A stretch of DNA of 64,000 bases from Erythrobacter sp. (GCF_011765465.1 NZ_CP050265.1:1674001-1738000), one strand, 5' to 3'. Numbered from the stretch's first letter, positions 34,257-42,392 are shown. The notes: generated by a model not told the origin, from the sequence alone. A program made the numbers and translations.

Positions 34257-34996
34257 CCGCAACCCGCCTTGAAAGCCGCGCCGTCGTCCGCGTGTCGCCG
34301 CGCGACGAGAGCGAAGACGTCCCCGCCTTCCTGCAGGGCCTCCTCACCAACGACGTGAGCGCGGAAAGGCTCGCGCAAGGCCCGGTCTATGCCGCGCTGC
34401 TGACCGCGCAGGGCAAGGCGATGTTCGATTTCCTCGTCTGGGCGGATGGGCGGGAGGTGCTGATCGACTGCGAGGAAGCGGTCGCGGACGAACTGGCGAA
34501 GCGCCTCGGCCTCTACCGCCTGCGCCGCGCGATCGACATTGCCCGCGACGACACGCTCGCCGTGCACTGGAGCGCGGAGCCGCGCGAAGGCGCCGCCGCC
34601 GACCCGCGCCTCGCTGACCTTGGCTGGCGCTGGCTCGCTCCCGCCAATGCGGGCGAGGACAGCGCCGACGAGGCGTGGCTCGCCCACCGCCTGTCGCTCG
34701 GCGTGCCCGAGGGTCGCGAGGAAATAGGCGACATCCTGTGGCTCGAAACCAATGCGGTCGAGCTTCACGGGGTGAGCTTCGACAAGGGCTGCTATGTCGG
34801 GCAGGAGAACACCGCGCGGATGAACTGGCGGCAGAAGGTCAATCGGCGGCTGGTCGTGGTGGACCTTGCCGCTTCGCAGGAAAAGCGGCGCAAGGCGGCC
34901 TATCCCGCGCTCGGCAAGGCGGTCGATCACCTGCGGGTGGACGATCTCGACCCGGCGGCGCTGCCCGACTGGCAGGCGGCAGGAGTGGCCGCCTAG
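34253..34996 (+). CDS. ygfZ: Folate-binding Fe-S cluster protein YgfZ/GcvT-like
   Basis: 247 residues with the YgfZ diagnostic motif KGCYVGQE near residue 180 and the GcvT-like fold (FLQGLLTNDV, ALLTAQGKAMFDFLV). YgfZ (IBA57 relative) uses folate to support synthesis or repair of certain [4Fe-4S] enzymes. It is shorter than E. coli YgfZ (326) but in the range of alphaproteobacterial members. The start codon lies inside the stop of the ATP-grasp gene, so it depends on coupled translation. Confidence 0.9.
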   Translation: MTATRLESRAVVRVSPRDESEDVPAFLQGLLTNDVSAERLAQGPVYAALLTAQGKAMFDFLVWADGREVLIDCEEAVADELAKRLGLYRLRRAIDIARDDTLAVHWSAEPREGAAADPRLADLGWRWLAPANAGEDSADEAWLAHRLSLGVPEGREEIGDILWLETNAVELHGVSFDKGCYVGQENTARMNWRQKVNRRLVVVDLAASQEKRRKAAYPALGKAVDHLRVDDLDPAALPDWQAAGVAA

Positions 34997-35003
34997 CCGC
35001 GCC

Positions 35004-35603
35004 TCACTCGGTCCGGGCGTAGCGGGCGAGCGAGGCTTCGAGCTGCTCCGCCGCCCGCACCCGCGCCGCATCGCGCGGCAGGCCCAGCGACTTCGCCAGC
35101 GCCGCCCCGATCAGCGCATCGCCCATGGCGAGCAGGACAAGGCTAAGCGTCTCGCGGTGGACCTGCATCGCATCGCCCGTATCGCCCGCCTCGTCCGGCG
35201 CGATTTCGTCGACGAGATCGTGGATCGTGCTGATGATCGGGTCCAATGCGTCCTCGTTCCCGGTCAGCAGCATCCAGCTTGCGAGCGCCCCCGCCCCTTC
35301 GCGGTCGAAGGCATCGAAGGCAAGGTCGACCACTTCGCGCGCATGGCCGAGCCCGGCCCGGCTGGCATGGACCGCTTCGATGATCGTCTCGCACACGGTC
35401 CGCGCGAGATGTTCGGCGAGCGCCTTCTGCAGCCCCGCCGCCGAGCCGAAATGATGCAGCAGGTTGGCATGGGTCCGCCCGATCCGCGCGGCGACCGCTT
35501 TCAGCGTCACCGCCTGCGGCCCCGCTTCGATCAGCAGCGCGCGCGCCGCCTCGAGCGCGGAACCGCGCGACTCTTCCGGAGTTAACCGTTTGCGGGCGCT
35601 CAT
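35004..35603 (-). CDS. TetR/AcrR-family transcriptional regulator
   Basis: 199 residues. The N-terminal HTH runs from about 16 to 60, with AARALLIEAGPQAVTLKAVA and a recognition helix in IGRTHANLLHHFGS. The C-terminal ligand domain is helical and unspecific. It is divergent from the ferritin-like gene with only 54 bases between starts, so it probably controls itself and that gene. An imperfect direct repeat (TTAAC then TTTGCGG, 35582-35595 and 35640-35655) is a candidate site. Confidence 0.88.
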   Translation of the reverse strand: MSARKRLTPEESRGSALEAARALLIEAGPQAVTLKAVAARIGRTHANLLHHFGSAAGLQKALAEHLARTVCETIIEAVHASRAGLGHAREVVDLAFDAFDREGAGALASWMLLTGNEDALDPIISTIHDLVDEIAPDEAGDTGDAMQVHRETLSLVLLAMGDALIGAALAKSLGLPRDAARVRAAEQLEASLARYARTE

Positions 35604-35657
35604 GCTTTCGGGTTATGCTGCGTCATGGCCTCCTGGGGATTAACGGGGTTTGCGGAC

Positions 35658-36542
35658 ATGAACAAGCATACGACCATCGCGCCGGAGAGCGCCGCGGAAA
35701 CGGGCGTGACGCCCGACGACCACGAACTCACGATCCGCAACGAACGTTTCGACCGCACCGCGCTGGTCCCGCGCCACTGGCATTCGGGCGATCCGGTCGC
35801 GACCGCGTGGTACAATTCCGTTTCCGCCAGCCTGCCGCGCGGAGAGGCTTTCTTCATCGACACCCTGCGCGAGTTCCGGGATCAGGTCCCGCCGAAACTC
35901 GCGGGCGAGATCAAGGCGTTCTGCGCGCAGGAGATCAACCACACCCGCGAACACGTCGCTTTCAACCGGCTCGTGTCGGACCACGGCTATAACGTCGAAT
36001 CGATCGACCAGGGCATCCAGGTCATGCTCGCGCTGACCGAGGGCCGCCCGATCGAGTTCAACCTCGCGATCACCATCGCGCTCGAACATTTCGCCGCGAT
36101 CATCTCGCGCCACCTGCTCGCCTATCCCGAATATCTCGAAGGGGCGGACCCGGTCGCCGCGGAAATCTGGCGCTGGCACGCGACCGAGGAGGTCGAGCAC
36201 AAGGGGCTGACCTACGACGTCTGGCTCCACGCGACGAAGGACTGGTCGGACTGGAAACGCTGGCGGGTGAAGACGCTGCTCGCGATCCTCATCACGCGCA
36301 AATATTTCAAGAACCGCGTGCGCGATGCGCTCGGCCTGTTGGAGCAGGACGGCATCCCGCGCTGGAAGGGGCGGCTGAAGCTCGCGTGGTTCCTGTGGGG
36401 GAAGCCCGGCATGATGCGGCGGATGTTTGTCGAATGGGCCGCGATCCTCAAACCCGGCTTTCACCCGTGGCAGCACGACGACCGCGCGCTCATCGCCAAG
36501 TGGCAGAGCCCCTATGCCGACGCGGTGATGCCCGCCGAATAG
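35658..36542 (+). CDS. COG3687-type predicted metal-dependent hydrolase
   Basis: 294 residues, helical, with paired metal-ligand motifs: EINHTREHVAFN near residue 105, IALEHFAAIISRH near 155 and ATEEVEHKGLTYDVW near 180. The E/H pattern is that of a ferritin-like di-metal four-helix bundle (family DUF/COG3687, annotated as metal-dependent hydrolase), whose reaction is unknown. ATG 35658 (MNKHTTI) is preferred to the one at 35625. The probable regulator is the divergent TetR protein. Confidence 0.85.
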   Translation: MNKHTTIAPESAAETGVTPDDHELTIRNERFDRTALVPRHWHSGDPVATAWYNSVSASLPRGEAFFIDTLREFRDQVPPKLAGEIKAFCAQEINHTREHVAFNRLVSDHGYNVESIDQGIQVMLALTEGRPIEFNLAITIALEHFAAIISRHLLAYPEYLEGADPVAAEIWRWHATEEVEHKGLTYDVWLHATKDWSDWKRWRVKTLLAILITRKYFKNRVRDALGLLEQDGIPRWKGRLKLAWFLWGKPGMMRRMFVEWAAILKPGFHPWQHDDRALIAKWQSPYADAVMPAE

Positions 36543-36546
36543 GCGC

Positions 36547-37104
36547 TCAGGCCGCGCGCTGGGTCTCGCCGCCCGCCGCCCCGTTCAGCAGCAGGCGATA
36601 TTCCGCCGCCTCGACCTCGTGCCCACGCGCGCAGGAATGGCGCTTGACGACCTGCCCGGTCGGCTCGAAGCCGAGCTTGCGCAGGACCGCGCCCGAGGCC
36701 GGGTTGTCGAGGAAGTGCGAGCCGTGGATTTCGCGGACGCCCAGCACGCGCGCGATGGCGAGCACCGCGCGGCCCGCTTCGGTGGCGAAGCCCTGCCCCC
36801 AGAACGGGCGCGCGATCCAGTAGCCGAGTTCGACCGGCCCCGTGCGGGAGGTGTCCGACCCTTCGAGCGGACCGAAGCCCGTGCAACCGATCACCGCGCC
36901 GTCCGCCGCGCGGGTGACGAGGAAAGTGGGCTCACAGGGATCGAACGGTCGGCTGGCGAATTCGCGCGCCTCCGCCTCGCCATAGGGCCACGGCGCGCGC
37001 GCGAGGTTTCGCACCACGCCTTCGTCCGCGATGCCGCCCAACACGCCCTGCCAGTCCTCGGGCCAGATCGGCCGCAGGAGCAGTCTTTCGCTGCGATGAA
37101 ACAC
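36547..37104 (-). CDS. GNAT-family N-acetyltransferase
   Basis: 185 residues of the RimJ/RimL-like GNAT type: N-terminal SERLLLRPIWPEDW, central VELGYWIARPFWGQGFATEAGRA (acetyl-CoA pyrophosphate loop with GQGFAT) and NPASGAVLRKLGF near the C-terminus. It acetylates an amine of unknown identity. It converges with the ferritin-like gene (four bases between) and lies downstream of the rplU-rpmA unit, separated by a terminator. Confidence 0.88.
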   Translation of the reverse strand: MFHRSERLLLRPIWPEDWQGVLGGIADEGVVRNLARAPWPYGEAEAREFASRPFDPCEPTFLVTRAADGAVIGCTGFGPLEGSDTSRTGPVELGYWIARPFWGQGFATEAGRAVLAIARVLGVREIHGSHFLDNPASGAVLRKLGFEPTGQVVKRHSCARGHEVEAAEYRLLLNGAAGGETQRAA

Positions 37105-37220
37105 GAGTTCTCCCTTCCTCGCCCCGCGCCGCTGCCGATAGGCCGGGCGCGTGACATTTTGATGGCCGTGAAATCCTGCGATTCCAACGGCTTTGCGGCA
37201 GAGGGAGAAATTGCTGCGTG

Positions 37221-37257
37221 AAAACGAAAAGGGGGAGACGGGTCGGCCCCATCTCCC
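37221..37257 (-). terminator. Intrinsic terminator of rplU-rpmA
   Basis: On the minus strand, stem GGGAGA-T-GGG (37257-37248) pairs with CCC-G-TCTCCC (37242-37233) around a five-base loop, followed by CCTTTTCGTTTT. It lies about 70 bases downstream of the rpmA stop, before the GNAT gene. Confidence 0.75.
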
Positions 37258-37323
37258 TCCTGATCGCCGGATATTACCGGCTGGGACCGTCCCGCTGGAC
37301 GATCCCCTTATTGAATCGCCCGA

Positions 37324-37593
37324 TTATTCGGCCGCTTCGGCCATCGCGTCGACCGACACGTATTTGCGGCCGAGCTTGCCCTTGTGGAATCGCACCACGC
37401 CTGCTTCGAGCGCGAAGAGGGTGTGATCCTTACCCATGCCGACGTTCGAGCCGGGATAGAACTTGGTGCCGCGCTGGCGCACGATGATGTTGCCGCCGAT
37501 CACGTCCTGACCGCCGAACTTCTTGACGCCAAGGCGCCGGCCTTCCGAATCGCGCCCGTTGCGCGACGAGCCGCCTGCTTTCTTGTGTGCCAT
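37324..37593 (-). CDS. rpmA: 50S ribosomal protein L27
   Basis: 89 residues, standard length. It begins [20 protein letters not shown] and contains GVKKFGGQ, then [16 protein letters not shown]27's N-terminus reaches the peptidyl transferase centre. It follows rplU by 18 bases as the second gene of the L21-L27 operon, with a terminator beyond. Confidence 0.97.
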   Translation of the reverse strand: MAHKKAGGSSRNGRDSEGRRLGVKKFGGQDVIGGNIIVRQRGTKFYPGSNVGMGKDHTLFALEAGVVRFHKGKLGRKYVSVDAMAEAAE

Positions 37594-37611
37594 GAGCCTG
37601 TAACCCTTACC

Positions 37612-38271
37612 TTACTTGTCCTTGCCCGACGCGGCTTCGGCCTGGTCGACCTTGGCGCGCGGCGGCTTGCCGTCGAGGAGTTCCTGCGCCTGAACGGCCC
37701 ATTCGTCCTTGATCGGGCGATTGCCGAGCTTGAGCTCGTCGTTCCACTTGTTCGCGGTCGCTTCGTCCCAGCCGGCGATGTCTTCCCAGCTGTTGATGCC
37801 CGCCGCGCGCAGCTTCTTCTCGATGGTCGGGCCGATGCCCGAAATCAGCGAGAGGTTGCCGGTGTCGAGATCGGACTTGGCCGCAGCCTTGGTTTCCGCC
37901 TTGGGAGCGGCGTCCTTCTTGGCCTCGGCCTTGGGCGCGGTGTCCTTCTTCGCAGCGGCCTTCTTGGCCCCGCCGGTGCCGACATCGGTGATCCGCAGCA
38001 GGGTCATCTGCTGGCGGTGACCGTTCTTGCGGCGGTAGTTGTGGCGGCGACGCTTCTTGAAGACGACCACCTTTTCGCTCTTCGCCTGGGCGATGATTTC
38101 GGCCGAGACGGTCACCTTGGAAGCGTCGGCGAGCGAATCGCCTTCACCGGCCAGCAGGACGTCGCCCAGCGTGATCGTGTCGCCGGCTTCGCCCGCGAGC
38201 TTTTCAACGGCAATCTTGTCTCCGGCGGCAACCCGATATTGCTTGCCGCCCGTGCGCACTATCGCGAACAT
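37612..38271 (-). CDS. rplU: 50S ribosomal protein L21 with long C-terminal extension
   Basis: 219 residues. The first ~103 are a normal L21 ([45 protein letters not shown]-like MTLLRITDV). The remaining ~115 are an Ala/Lys-rich linker and a helix-hairpin-helix-like segment, [18 protein letters not shown] followed by [15 protein letters not shown], of the type found in flap-endonuclease-like and ribosomal-protein fusions in sphingomonads. L21 binds 23S rRNA domain I; the tail's role is unknown. A -35/-10 pair lies about 120-150 bases upstream. Confidence 0.95.
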   Translation of the reverse strand: MFAIVRTGGKQYRVAAGDKIAVEKLAGEAGDTITLGDVLLAGEGDSLADASKVTVSAEIIAQAKSEKVVVFKKRRRHNYRRKNGHRQQMTLLRITDVGTGGAKKAAAKKDTAPKAEAKKDAAPKAETKAAAKSDLDTGNLSLISGIGPTIEKKLRAAGINSWEDIAGWDEATANKWNDELKLGNRPIKDEWAVQAQELLDGKPPRAKVDQAEAASGKDK

Positions 38272-38389
38272 GGCTTTATACTCTCAATCTCGTGCTGTGC
38301 CCGATATCGGCGGAAATCCCGGTGGGAAAGCCCCGCGCCAATCAAGCGGCAGTGGGCGCTGCGACGATGCAGCGCCGGAAAGAAGCGTG

Positions 38390-38418
38390 CCGTTAGGCGA
38401 AAGGGCGTGCCAAGTCAA
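38390..38418 (-). promoter_or_regulatory. Candidate sigma-70 promoter for rplU-rpmA
   Basis: On the minus strand TTGACT (38418-38413), a 17-base spacer and TAACGG (38395-38390). The -35 and spacing are good; the -10 is a partial match. It lies about 120 bases before the rplU start, giving a leader of ordinary ribosomal-operon length. Confidence 0.5.
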
Positions 38419-38505
38419 CGCCGCTGCCTGCATAAAATGCGCGTGTAGTTGCACGCCTTGCGGCTTTGCGCGCGCGAGGTGTCATGATAACGAGACACGC
38501 AGAAT

Positions 38506-39030
38506 ATGACACTTTCCCCCCGCCTCCTCGCCGCGCCTTTCGCGGCGCTCATGCTGTCCGCCTGCGCCGGGGGGAGCGGGGACTATCCCTCCCTCGCGAT
38601 CCGCGATGTCGAACGGCAATACGGGCGCTTCCTGATTACCGAAGGGACGGCCCCGGCTCCGGCCCCCGCGCCAGCCCCGGTCGCACCGGTGGCGGGGCAA
38701 GCGGCGATCGCCGCGCTGGTCAGCGACGCGCGCGCCTCTTTCGAGCGGTTCGAGGCCCGCGAGGACGCGGTCGCGCGGCTGGTCGGCGCGGGCCGCGGGC
38801 GCTCCATCGACAGCGATGCGCGCGCCGCCGCGCTCACCGCGCTGTCGGACCTTTCCGCCATCCGCAGCGCGACCGCCGTGCCGCTGGGAGATCTCGACTT
38901 GCTTGCGGCCGAGGCCGCCACCACCTTCGCACCGACCGACGATATCGACGCCGCACGCGCCCTCGTGCTCGCGCTCGTCGAACGCCAGGACGCGGTGCTG
39001 GCCGAACTCTGGGCGGAGATGGACCGATGA
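38506..39030 (+). CDS. Small lipoprotein, unknown function
   Basis: 174 residues. Signal peptide MTLSPRLLAAPFAALML with lipobox LSAC, then a Pro/Ala linker (APAPAPAPAPVAP) and a helical domain with regularly spaced Ala/Leu (AAIAALVSDARASFERFEAR). This suggests a coiled periplasmic helix bundle anchored in the outer or inner membrane. No family is recognised. It overlaps the FNR-type regulator start by four bases (ATGA), so they share an mRNA. Upstream, GTGTC-N10-GACAC (38479-38498) is a possible operator. Confidence 0.7.
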   Translation: MTLSPRLLAAPFAALMLSACAGGSGDYPSLAIRDVERQYGRFLITEGTAPAPAPAPAPVAPVAGQAAIAALVSDARASFERFEAREDAVARLVGAGRGRSIDSDARAAALTALSDLSAIRSATAVPLGDLDLLAAEAATTFAPTDDIDAARALVLALVERQDAVLAELWAEMDR

Positions 39031-39716
39031 ACCTGCAATGCGCGACCTGTCCGGTGAAGGAAACCGCGGCCTGCGCCGTGCTCACCCCGGAAGAGCGCGA
39101 CGCCATGGCCGCCGCCGGGCGGACCCGCACGCTGAAGCGCGGCGAAATGCTGTTCGCCGCGGGGGACGAGGACGCGGCCTGCGCAACGCTGGTGTCGGGC
39201 GCGCTCAAGGTCTCGGCGATCGATGCCGAGGGTAACGAGCAGATCCTCGCGCTGGTCCACCCCTCGGGCTTCATCGGGGAATTGTTCGCCCCCTTTGCCC
39301 ATCACGACGTGGTGGCGCTCACCGAAAGCAAGCTGTGCACCTTCGCGCGCGGCGATTTCGAGCGCGCGATCGACGATCACCCCGCGCTCGCCCGCGCGCT
39401 GCTGCGCCGCAGCCAGGAAGACCTGCTGGCGACCCGCGCCCTGCTCGAGCTCACCGGTCATGCCAGCGCCGAGGCGCGGCTCGCCGCGCTGCTGCACGAT
39501 TTCGCCGCCGCCGCGAGCCAGTCCTCGTGCCACCTCGCCGCCGAATTCGACCTGCCGCTGACGCGCGGGGAAATCGCCAATATGCTCGGCCTGACGATCG
39601 AGACGGTCAGCCGCAAGCTCGGCGAACTGGAGGACACGGGCGCGATCCGGCGCAAGGGCAAGCGCGGGATCGAGGTGCTCGATCCCGCGCTGCTGCACGA
39701 AATTTCGGGGCGCTGA
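39027..39716 (+). CDS. fnrL: Fe-S FNR-type transcriptional regulator
   Basis: 229 residues of the CRP/FNR superfamily. N-terminal Cys5, Cys8 and Cys16 (LQCATCPVKETAAC) plus Cys104 (SKLCTF) supply four ligands for an oxygen-labile [4Fe-4S] cluster, as in FNR/FnrL. The effector domain has GALKVSAIDAEGNEQIL, and the C-terminal HTH has LTRGEIANMLGLTIETVSRKL; the E-T-V-S-R pattern predicts recognition of TTGAT-N4-ATCAA. Such a site is present 0.5 kb downstream at 40247. It is coupled to the lipoprotein gene before it. The gene name is by analogy. Confidence 0.88.
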   Translation: MNLQCATCPVKETAACAVLTPEERDAMAAAGRTRTLKRGEMLFAAGDEDAACATLVSGALKVSAIDAEGNEQILALVHPSGFIGELFAPFAHHDVVALTESKLCTFARGDFERAIDDHPALARALLRRSQEDLLATRALLELTGHASAEARLAALLHDFAAAASQSSCHLAAEFDLPLTRGEIANMLGLTIETVSRKLGELEDTGAIRRKGKRGIEVLDPALLHEISGR

Positions 39717-39738
39717 GGGGGAGAGGTCTAGCGCCCCC

Positions 39739-39764
39739 CGGCGGGCAGCTCTCACTGCCTGCCG
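39739..39764 (+). terminator. 3' hairpin of the FNR-type gene
   Basis: CGGCGGGCAG (39739-39748) pairs along ten positions with CTGCCTGCCG (39755-39764), with one G-U pair only on the plus transcript. The loop is CTCTCA. It lies 22 bases after the stop codon, between convergent genes. There is no T run, so it may be a Rho-dependent or stabilising hairpin. Confidence 0.45.
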
Positions 39765-39769
39765 AAACC

Positions 39770-40198
39770 TTATGAGACGATCGCGGCGATGGTCGCGGCG
39801 GTCAGCCCCCAGAACAGCACCAGCACCGGCAGCAGCAGCACCTGCACCGCCGCATCGCGCGGGGCGAGCTTGCCGGTATGCGTCACGATGCCGAAGCTCT
39901 CGAACTGGCCGAGCGTGAGCGGCTTGCTGTCATTGCCCTTGAGCCGGGTGAAGATCGCCGGAACGCCGAAGCCCGCGACGATGAACAGCGCGAAGATCGT
40001 CATCGGGATCGCAAGGCCCGGATTGCCGAAAGCAAGGGCCGTGACGCCGATGAAGCCGAGATAGCACGCAACCGTACCGCCATAGAGCGCCGTGGGCAGG
40101 CCGAAGCTGCGGTCGCGCGCCGGGGCCTTGGCGGCGGGCGCATCGACGATCCGCGCCTCGCCGCGTGCAATGATGTCCTGGACCTGTTTGCTCATCAT
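39770..40198 (-). CDS. Small membrane protein under FNR-type control
   Basis: 142 residues: a cytosolic N-terminus (about 35), then three hydrophobic helices near 38-58, 62-80 and 115-138, with a charged loop TRLKGNDSKPLTLGQFESFG between. No named family is recognised. Two adjacent ATGs (40198, 40195) follow AAGGAGAG; the second has the better spacing. A perfect FNR box lies about 55 bases upstream with a TAATTC -10 element correctly placed, so expression should rise when oxygen is low. Confidence 0.75.
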   Translation of the reverse strand: MMSKQVQDIIARGEARIVDAPAAKAPARDRSFGLPTALYGGTVACYLGFIGVTALAFGNPGLAIPMTIFALFIVAGFGVPAIFTRLKGNDSKPLTLGQFESFGIVTHTGKLAPRDAAVQVLLLPVLVLFWGLTAATIAAIVS

Positions 40199-40246
40199 GT
40201 CTCTCCTTCGATGAAGAGAGAATTACGCGTGTAGGGCCAAGCTTCG

Positions 40247-40260
40247 TTGATCGGGATCAA
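40247..40260 (-). promoter_or_regulatory. Perfect FNR box
   Basis: TTGAT-CGGG-ATCAA, an exact match to the FNR consensus. Reading on the minus strand, TAATTC lies so that placing the box centre at -41.5 puts it at about -13 to -8, the class II activation geometry, and the predicted start gives a short leader ending in AAGGAGAG. It sits between the moaE stop and the membrane-protein gene at 39770-40198, which is its target. Confidence 0.8.
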
Positions 40261-40275
40261 ACAGGGAAATTTTTC

Positions 40276-40716
40276 CTACCAGCGCGCAAGATCGGCATGG
40301 TCCTCAGGCCGCGGTTCGATCCATTGCCATTCGCCGGCGCGCTTCTCGCGCTTCCAGAACCACGCCGCACTCTTGAGGTGGTCCATGCAGAAATCGACCG
40401 CTTGAATGGCATCGCGGCGATGGCGCGCGGCCGCCGCGACGCAGACGATAGGCTCGCCCGGATGCATCACGCCGACACGGTGGACCATGGCGAGGCCCAT
40501 CAGGTCGAAGCGGTCGAAGGCGCGCTCGGCGAGCGCTTCCATGCCCGGCAGGGTGAGCGGTTCGTAATGCGTCAGTTCGAGCGCCTCGACACCGCCCCCG
40601 GCGCGGACCTTTCCGATGAAGCTCGCGATCCCGCCCGCATCGGGGCAGGCGGTAGCCAGGGCGTCCACCGCCGCGCCGGGGTCGAACGGCGCGGCATCGA
40701 GACGGACCTCGCGCAC
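40276..40716 (-). CDS. moaE: Molybdopterin synthase catalytic subunit
   Basis: 146 residues: GGIASFIGKVRAGGG, ELTHYEPLTLPGME, HRVGVMHPGEPIVCVAAAARHRRDA, then the active-site Lys region DHLKSAAWFWKREK. MoaE with MoaD converts cyclic pyranopterin monophosphate to molybdopterin. It follows moaD by three bases as the last gene of the moaA-moaD-moaE group. Confidence 0.95.
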   Translation of the reverse strand: MREVRLDAAPFDPGAAVDALATACPDAGGIASFIGKVRAGGGVEALELTHYEPLTLPGMEALAERAFDRFDLMGLAMVHRVGVMHPGEPIVCVAAAARHRRDAIQAVDFCMDHLKSAAWFWKREKRAGEWQWIEPRPEDHADLARW

Positions 40717-40719
40717 GCT

Positions 40720-41004
40720 TCAGCCGCCCGAAACCGGCGGGAGCAGCGCGACCTCGTCCCCGGCGCGGGCCGCAAGCGCGGTCTTGTCCGACAGCACGCG
40801 GCCCGCGCAGGCGACATGGACGCGCTCGCCCGCGACCTGCTGCGCAAGGCCGGGTTCGAGCGCGGACAGCAGGCCCGACCAGTCGAGCGGAGCGGAAACG
40901 AGGCGCCGCCCCGTCCCAGCCAGTTCCGCCAGCGGGCCGAGAAAGACGAGCGTGACGCTGCCCTCCCCGCTATCGACCGTCCCGTCATCCGCCTGCCGCG
41001 TCAT
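40720..41004 (-). CDS. moaD: Molybdopterin synthase sulfur-carrier subunit
   Basis: 94 residues with the ubiquitin-like fold and a C-terminal Gly-Gly (LLPPVSGG), the site of thiocarboxylation. The segment VTLVFLGPLAELAGTGRR opens the domain after a short tail of about 15 residues. It supplies sulfur to MoaE. The start ATG is one base beyond the moaA stop. Confidence 0.92.
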   Translation of the reverse strand: MTRQADDGTVDSGEGSVTLVFLGPLAELAGTGRRLVSAPLDWSGLLSALEPGLAQQVAGERVHVACAGRVLSDKTALAARAGDEVALLPPVSGG

Positions 41005-41005
41005 C

Positions 41006-42076
41006 TCATCCGCCCGTCATCGACATATGGCGCGGCAGGTGCGGCTTCGCGCCGCGCTCGTCCATGCGGAAATGGTGCTTTTCGGGCTTGATCGCCATCG
41101 CGCGTTCGAGCGCTGCGGCAAGCTCCTCCTCGGGCCTTTCGGAGCGCAGCGCGGCGCGCAGGTCGACCCGCTCCGCCCCGCCGAGGCAGGGGTAGAGCTG
41201 GCCCGTCGCGGTGACGCGCAGCCGGTTGCACCCGGCGCAGAAATTGCCCGTGTGCGGCGTGATGAGGCCCAGTCGCCCTCCGGTTTCGGCGATATCGACA
41301 TAGCGCGCGGGGCCGCCGGTGGCGTGATCGCTGTCCGTCAGCGTCCAGCGCTCCTCCAGCCGCGCGCGCACGTCCGACAGGGGGAGATACTGGTCGAGCC
41401 GCTCCTCCTCGACATCGCCCAGCGGCATGACCTCGATCAGCGTGACGTCATGGCCCTGTCCATGCGCCCATTCGATGAGGTCGGGCAGTTCGTCCTCGTT
41501 GACGCCCTTGAGCGCCACAGCGTTGAGCTTGACCTTGAGCCCCGCTTCGCGCGCCGCCGCGATCCCCTCGAGCACCTGCGGCAGGGCATCGCGCCGGGTC
41601 AGCGCCTCGAACCGCGTGCGGTCGAGCGTGTCGAGCGAAACGTTCACCCGCCGCACCCCGGCCTTCGCCAGCGCCTCGGCATGGGGAGCGAGCTGGGTGC
41701 CGTTGGTCGTGAGCGTCAGCTCCTCGAGCCCGTGGCCGAGCCGCCGTCCGAGCATTTCGAACAGGTGCATGATGTCGCGCCGCACCAGCGGTTCGCCCCC
41801 GGTGATGCGGATTTTCGTCACCCCGCGCTCGATGAAGCCGCAGGCGAGTTCGTAAAGCTCCTCCAGCCCCAGCACCTCGCGCTTGGGCAGGAAGGTCATG
41901 CGCTCGGGCATACAATAGGTGCAGCGAAGGTCGCAGCGGTCGGTGACCGACAGGCGCAGGTAGGTGATCGCGCGGCGGAAGGCGTCGACCAGCGGGCGCG
42001 GCTCGTCGTTGACCGCGATCACGTCGCGCCGCCGGGTGAGGCTGTCGATGGTGGTGGCGGGTGCTTCCTCGCTCAT
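41006..42076 (-). CDS. moaA: GTP 3',8-cyclase
   Basis: 356 residues, a radical-SAM enzyme starting molybdenum cofactor synthesis. The SAM cluster motif is Cys48-x3-Cys52-x2-Cys55 in DRCDLRCTYCMPE. The second cluster lies at the C-terminus in FCAGCNRLRVTATGQLYPC, and the protein ends in MTGG, the Gly-Gly tail needed for activity. The start overlaps the stop of the preceding Rossmann gene by four bases (ATGA). Confidence 0.96.
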   Translation of the reverse strand: MSEEAPATTIDSLTRRRDVIAVNDEPRPLVDAFRRAITYLRLSVTDRCDLRCTYCMPERMTFLPKREVLGLEELYELACGFIERGVTKIRITGGEPLVRRDIMHLFEMLGRRLGHGLEELTLTTNGTQLAPHAEALAKAGVRRVNVSLDTLDRTRFEALTRRDALPQVLEGIAAAREAGLKVKLNAVALKGVNEDELPDLIEWAHGQGHDVTLIEVMPLGDVEEERLDQYLPLSDVRARLEERWTLTDSDHATGGPARYVDIAETGGRLGLITPHTGNFCAGCNRLRVTATGQLYPCLGGAERVDLRAALRSERPEEELAAALERAMAIKPEKHHFRMDERGAKPHLPRHMSMTGG

Positions 42077-42387
42077 GCAAGCGGGATATACTGTCCCGTG
42101 ATGCCCGGCGCATCTGCCAAATATGCGAGCGTTTCCTTGCGCGCCGCCGCGTCCCCGCCGCCGACCACGTTGACCCGCTCAGGCGCATGGCCGCGGGCAA
42201 GGTCGCGCGCGAGCGCCAGCCGCCAGTCGTCGTGGTCGGTCCCCGCGCGCGGCAGGACGATGGCGAGCGCGGTGACGCCCTCGCCCGCCAGCATCGTCTC
42301 GGCCTCTTCGAGATGCCGCTCGAAAACAGCCGCGCTCGCGGCGAGCGGCGCCTCGGGCAGGGCCTCGACCGTGAGGACGACCTGCAC
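42073..42387 (-). CDS. Short Rossmann-like conserved protein
   Basis: 104 residues starting at GTG (VQVVLTVEALPEAP). An alternating strand/helix pattern follows, with ALAIVLPRAGTDHDDWRLALA and VNVVGGGDAAARKETLAYLAD. It is seen between folB and moaA in sphingomonads as a Rossmann-like domain of unknown role. GTG 42387 lies five bases after the folB stop, and the gene ends inside the moaA start. A longer frame from 42879 is merely folB read in another phase. Confidence 0.68.
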   Translation of the reverse strand: MQVVLTVEALPEAPLAASAAVFERHLEEAETMLAGEGVTALAIVLPRAGTDHDDWRLALARDLARGHAPERVNVVGGGDAAARKETLAYLADAPGITGQYIPLA

Positions 42388-42392
42388 CGGGC

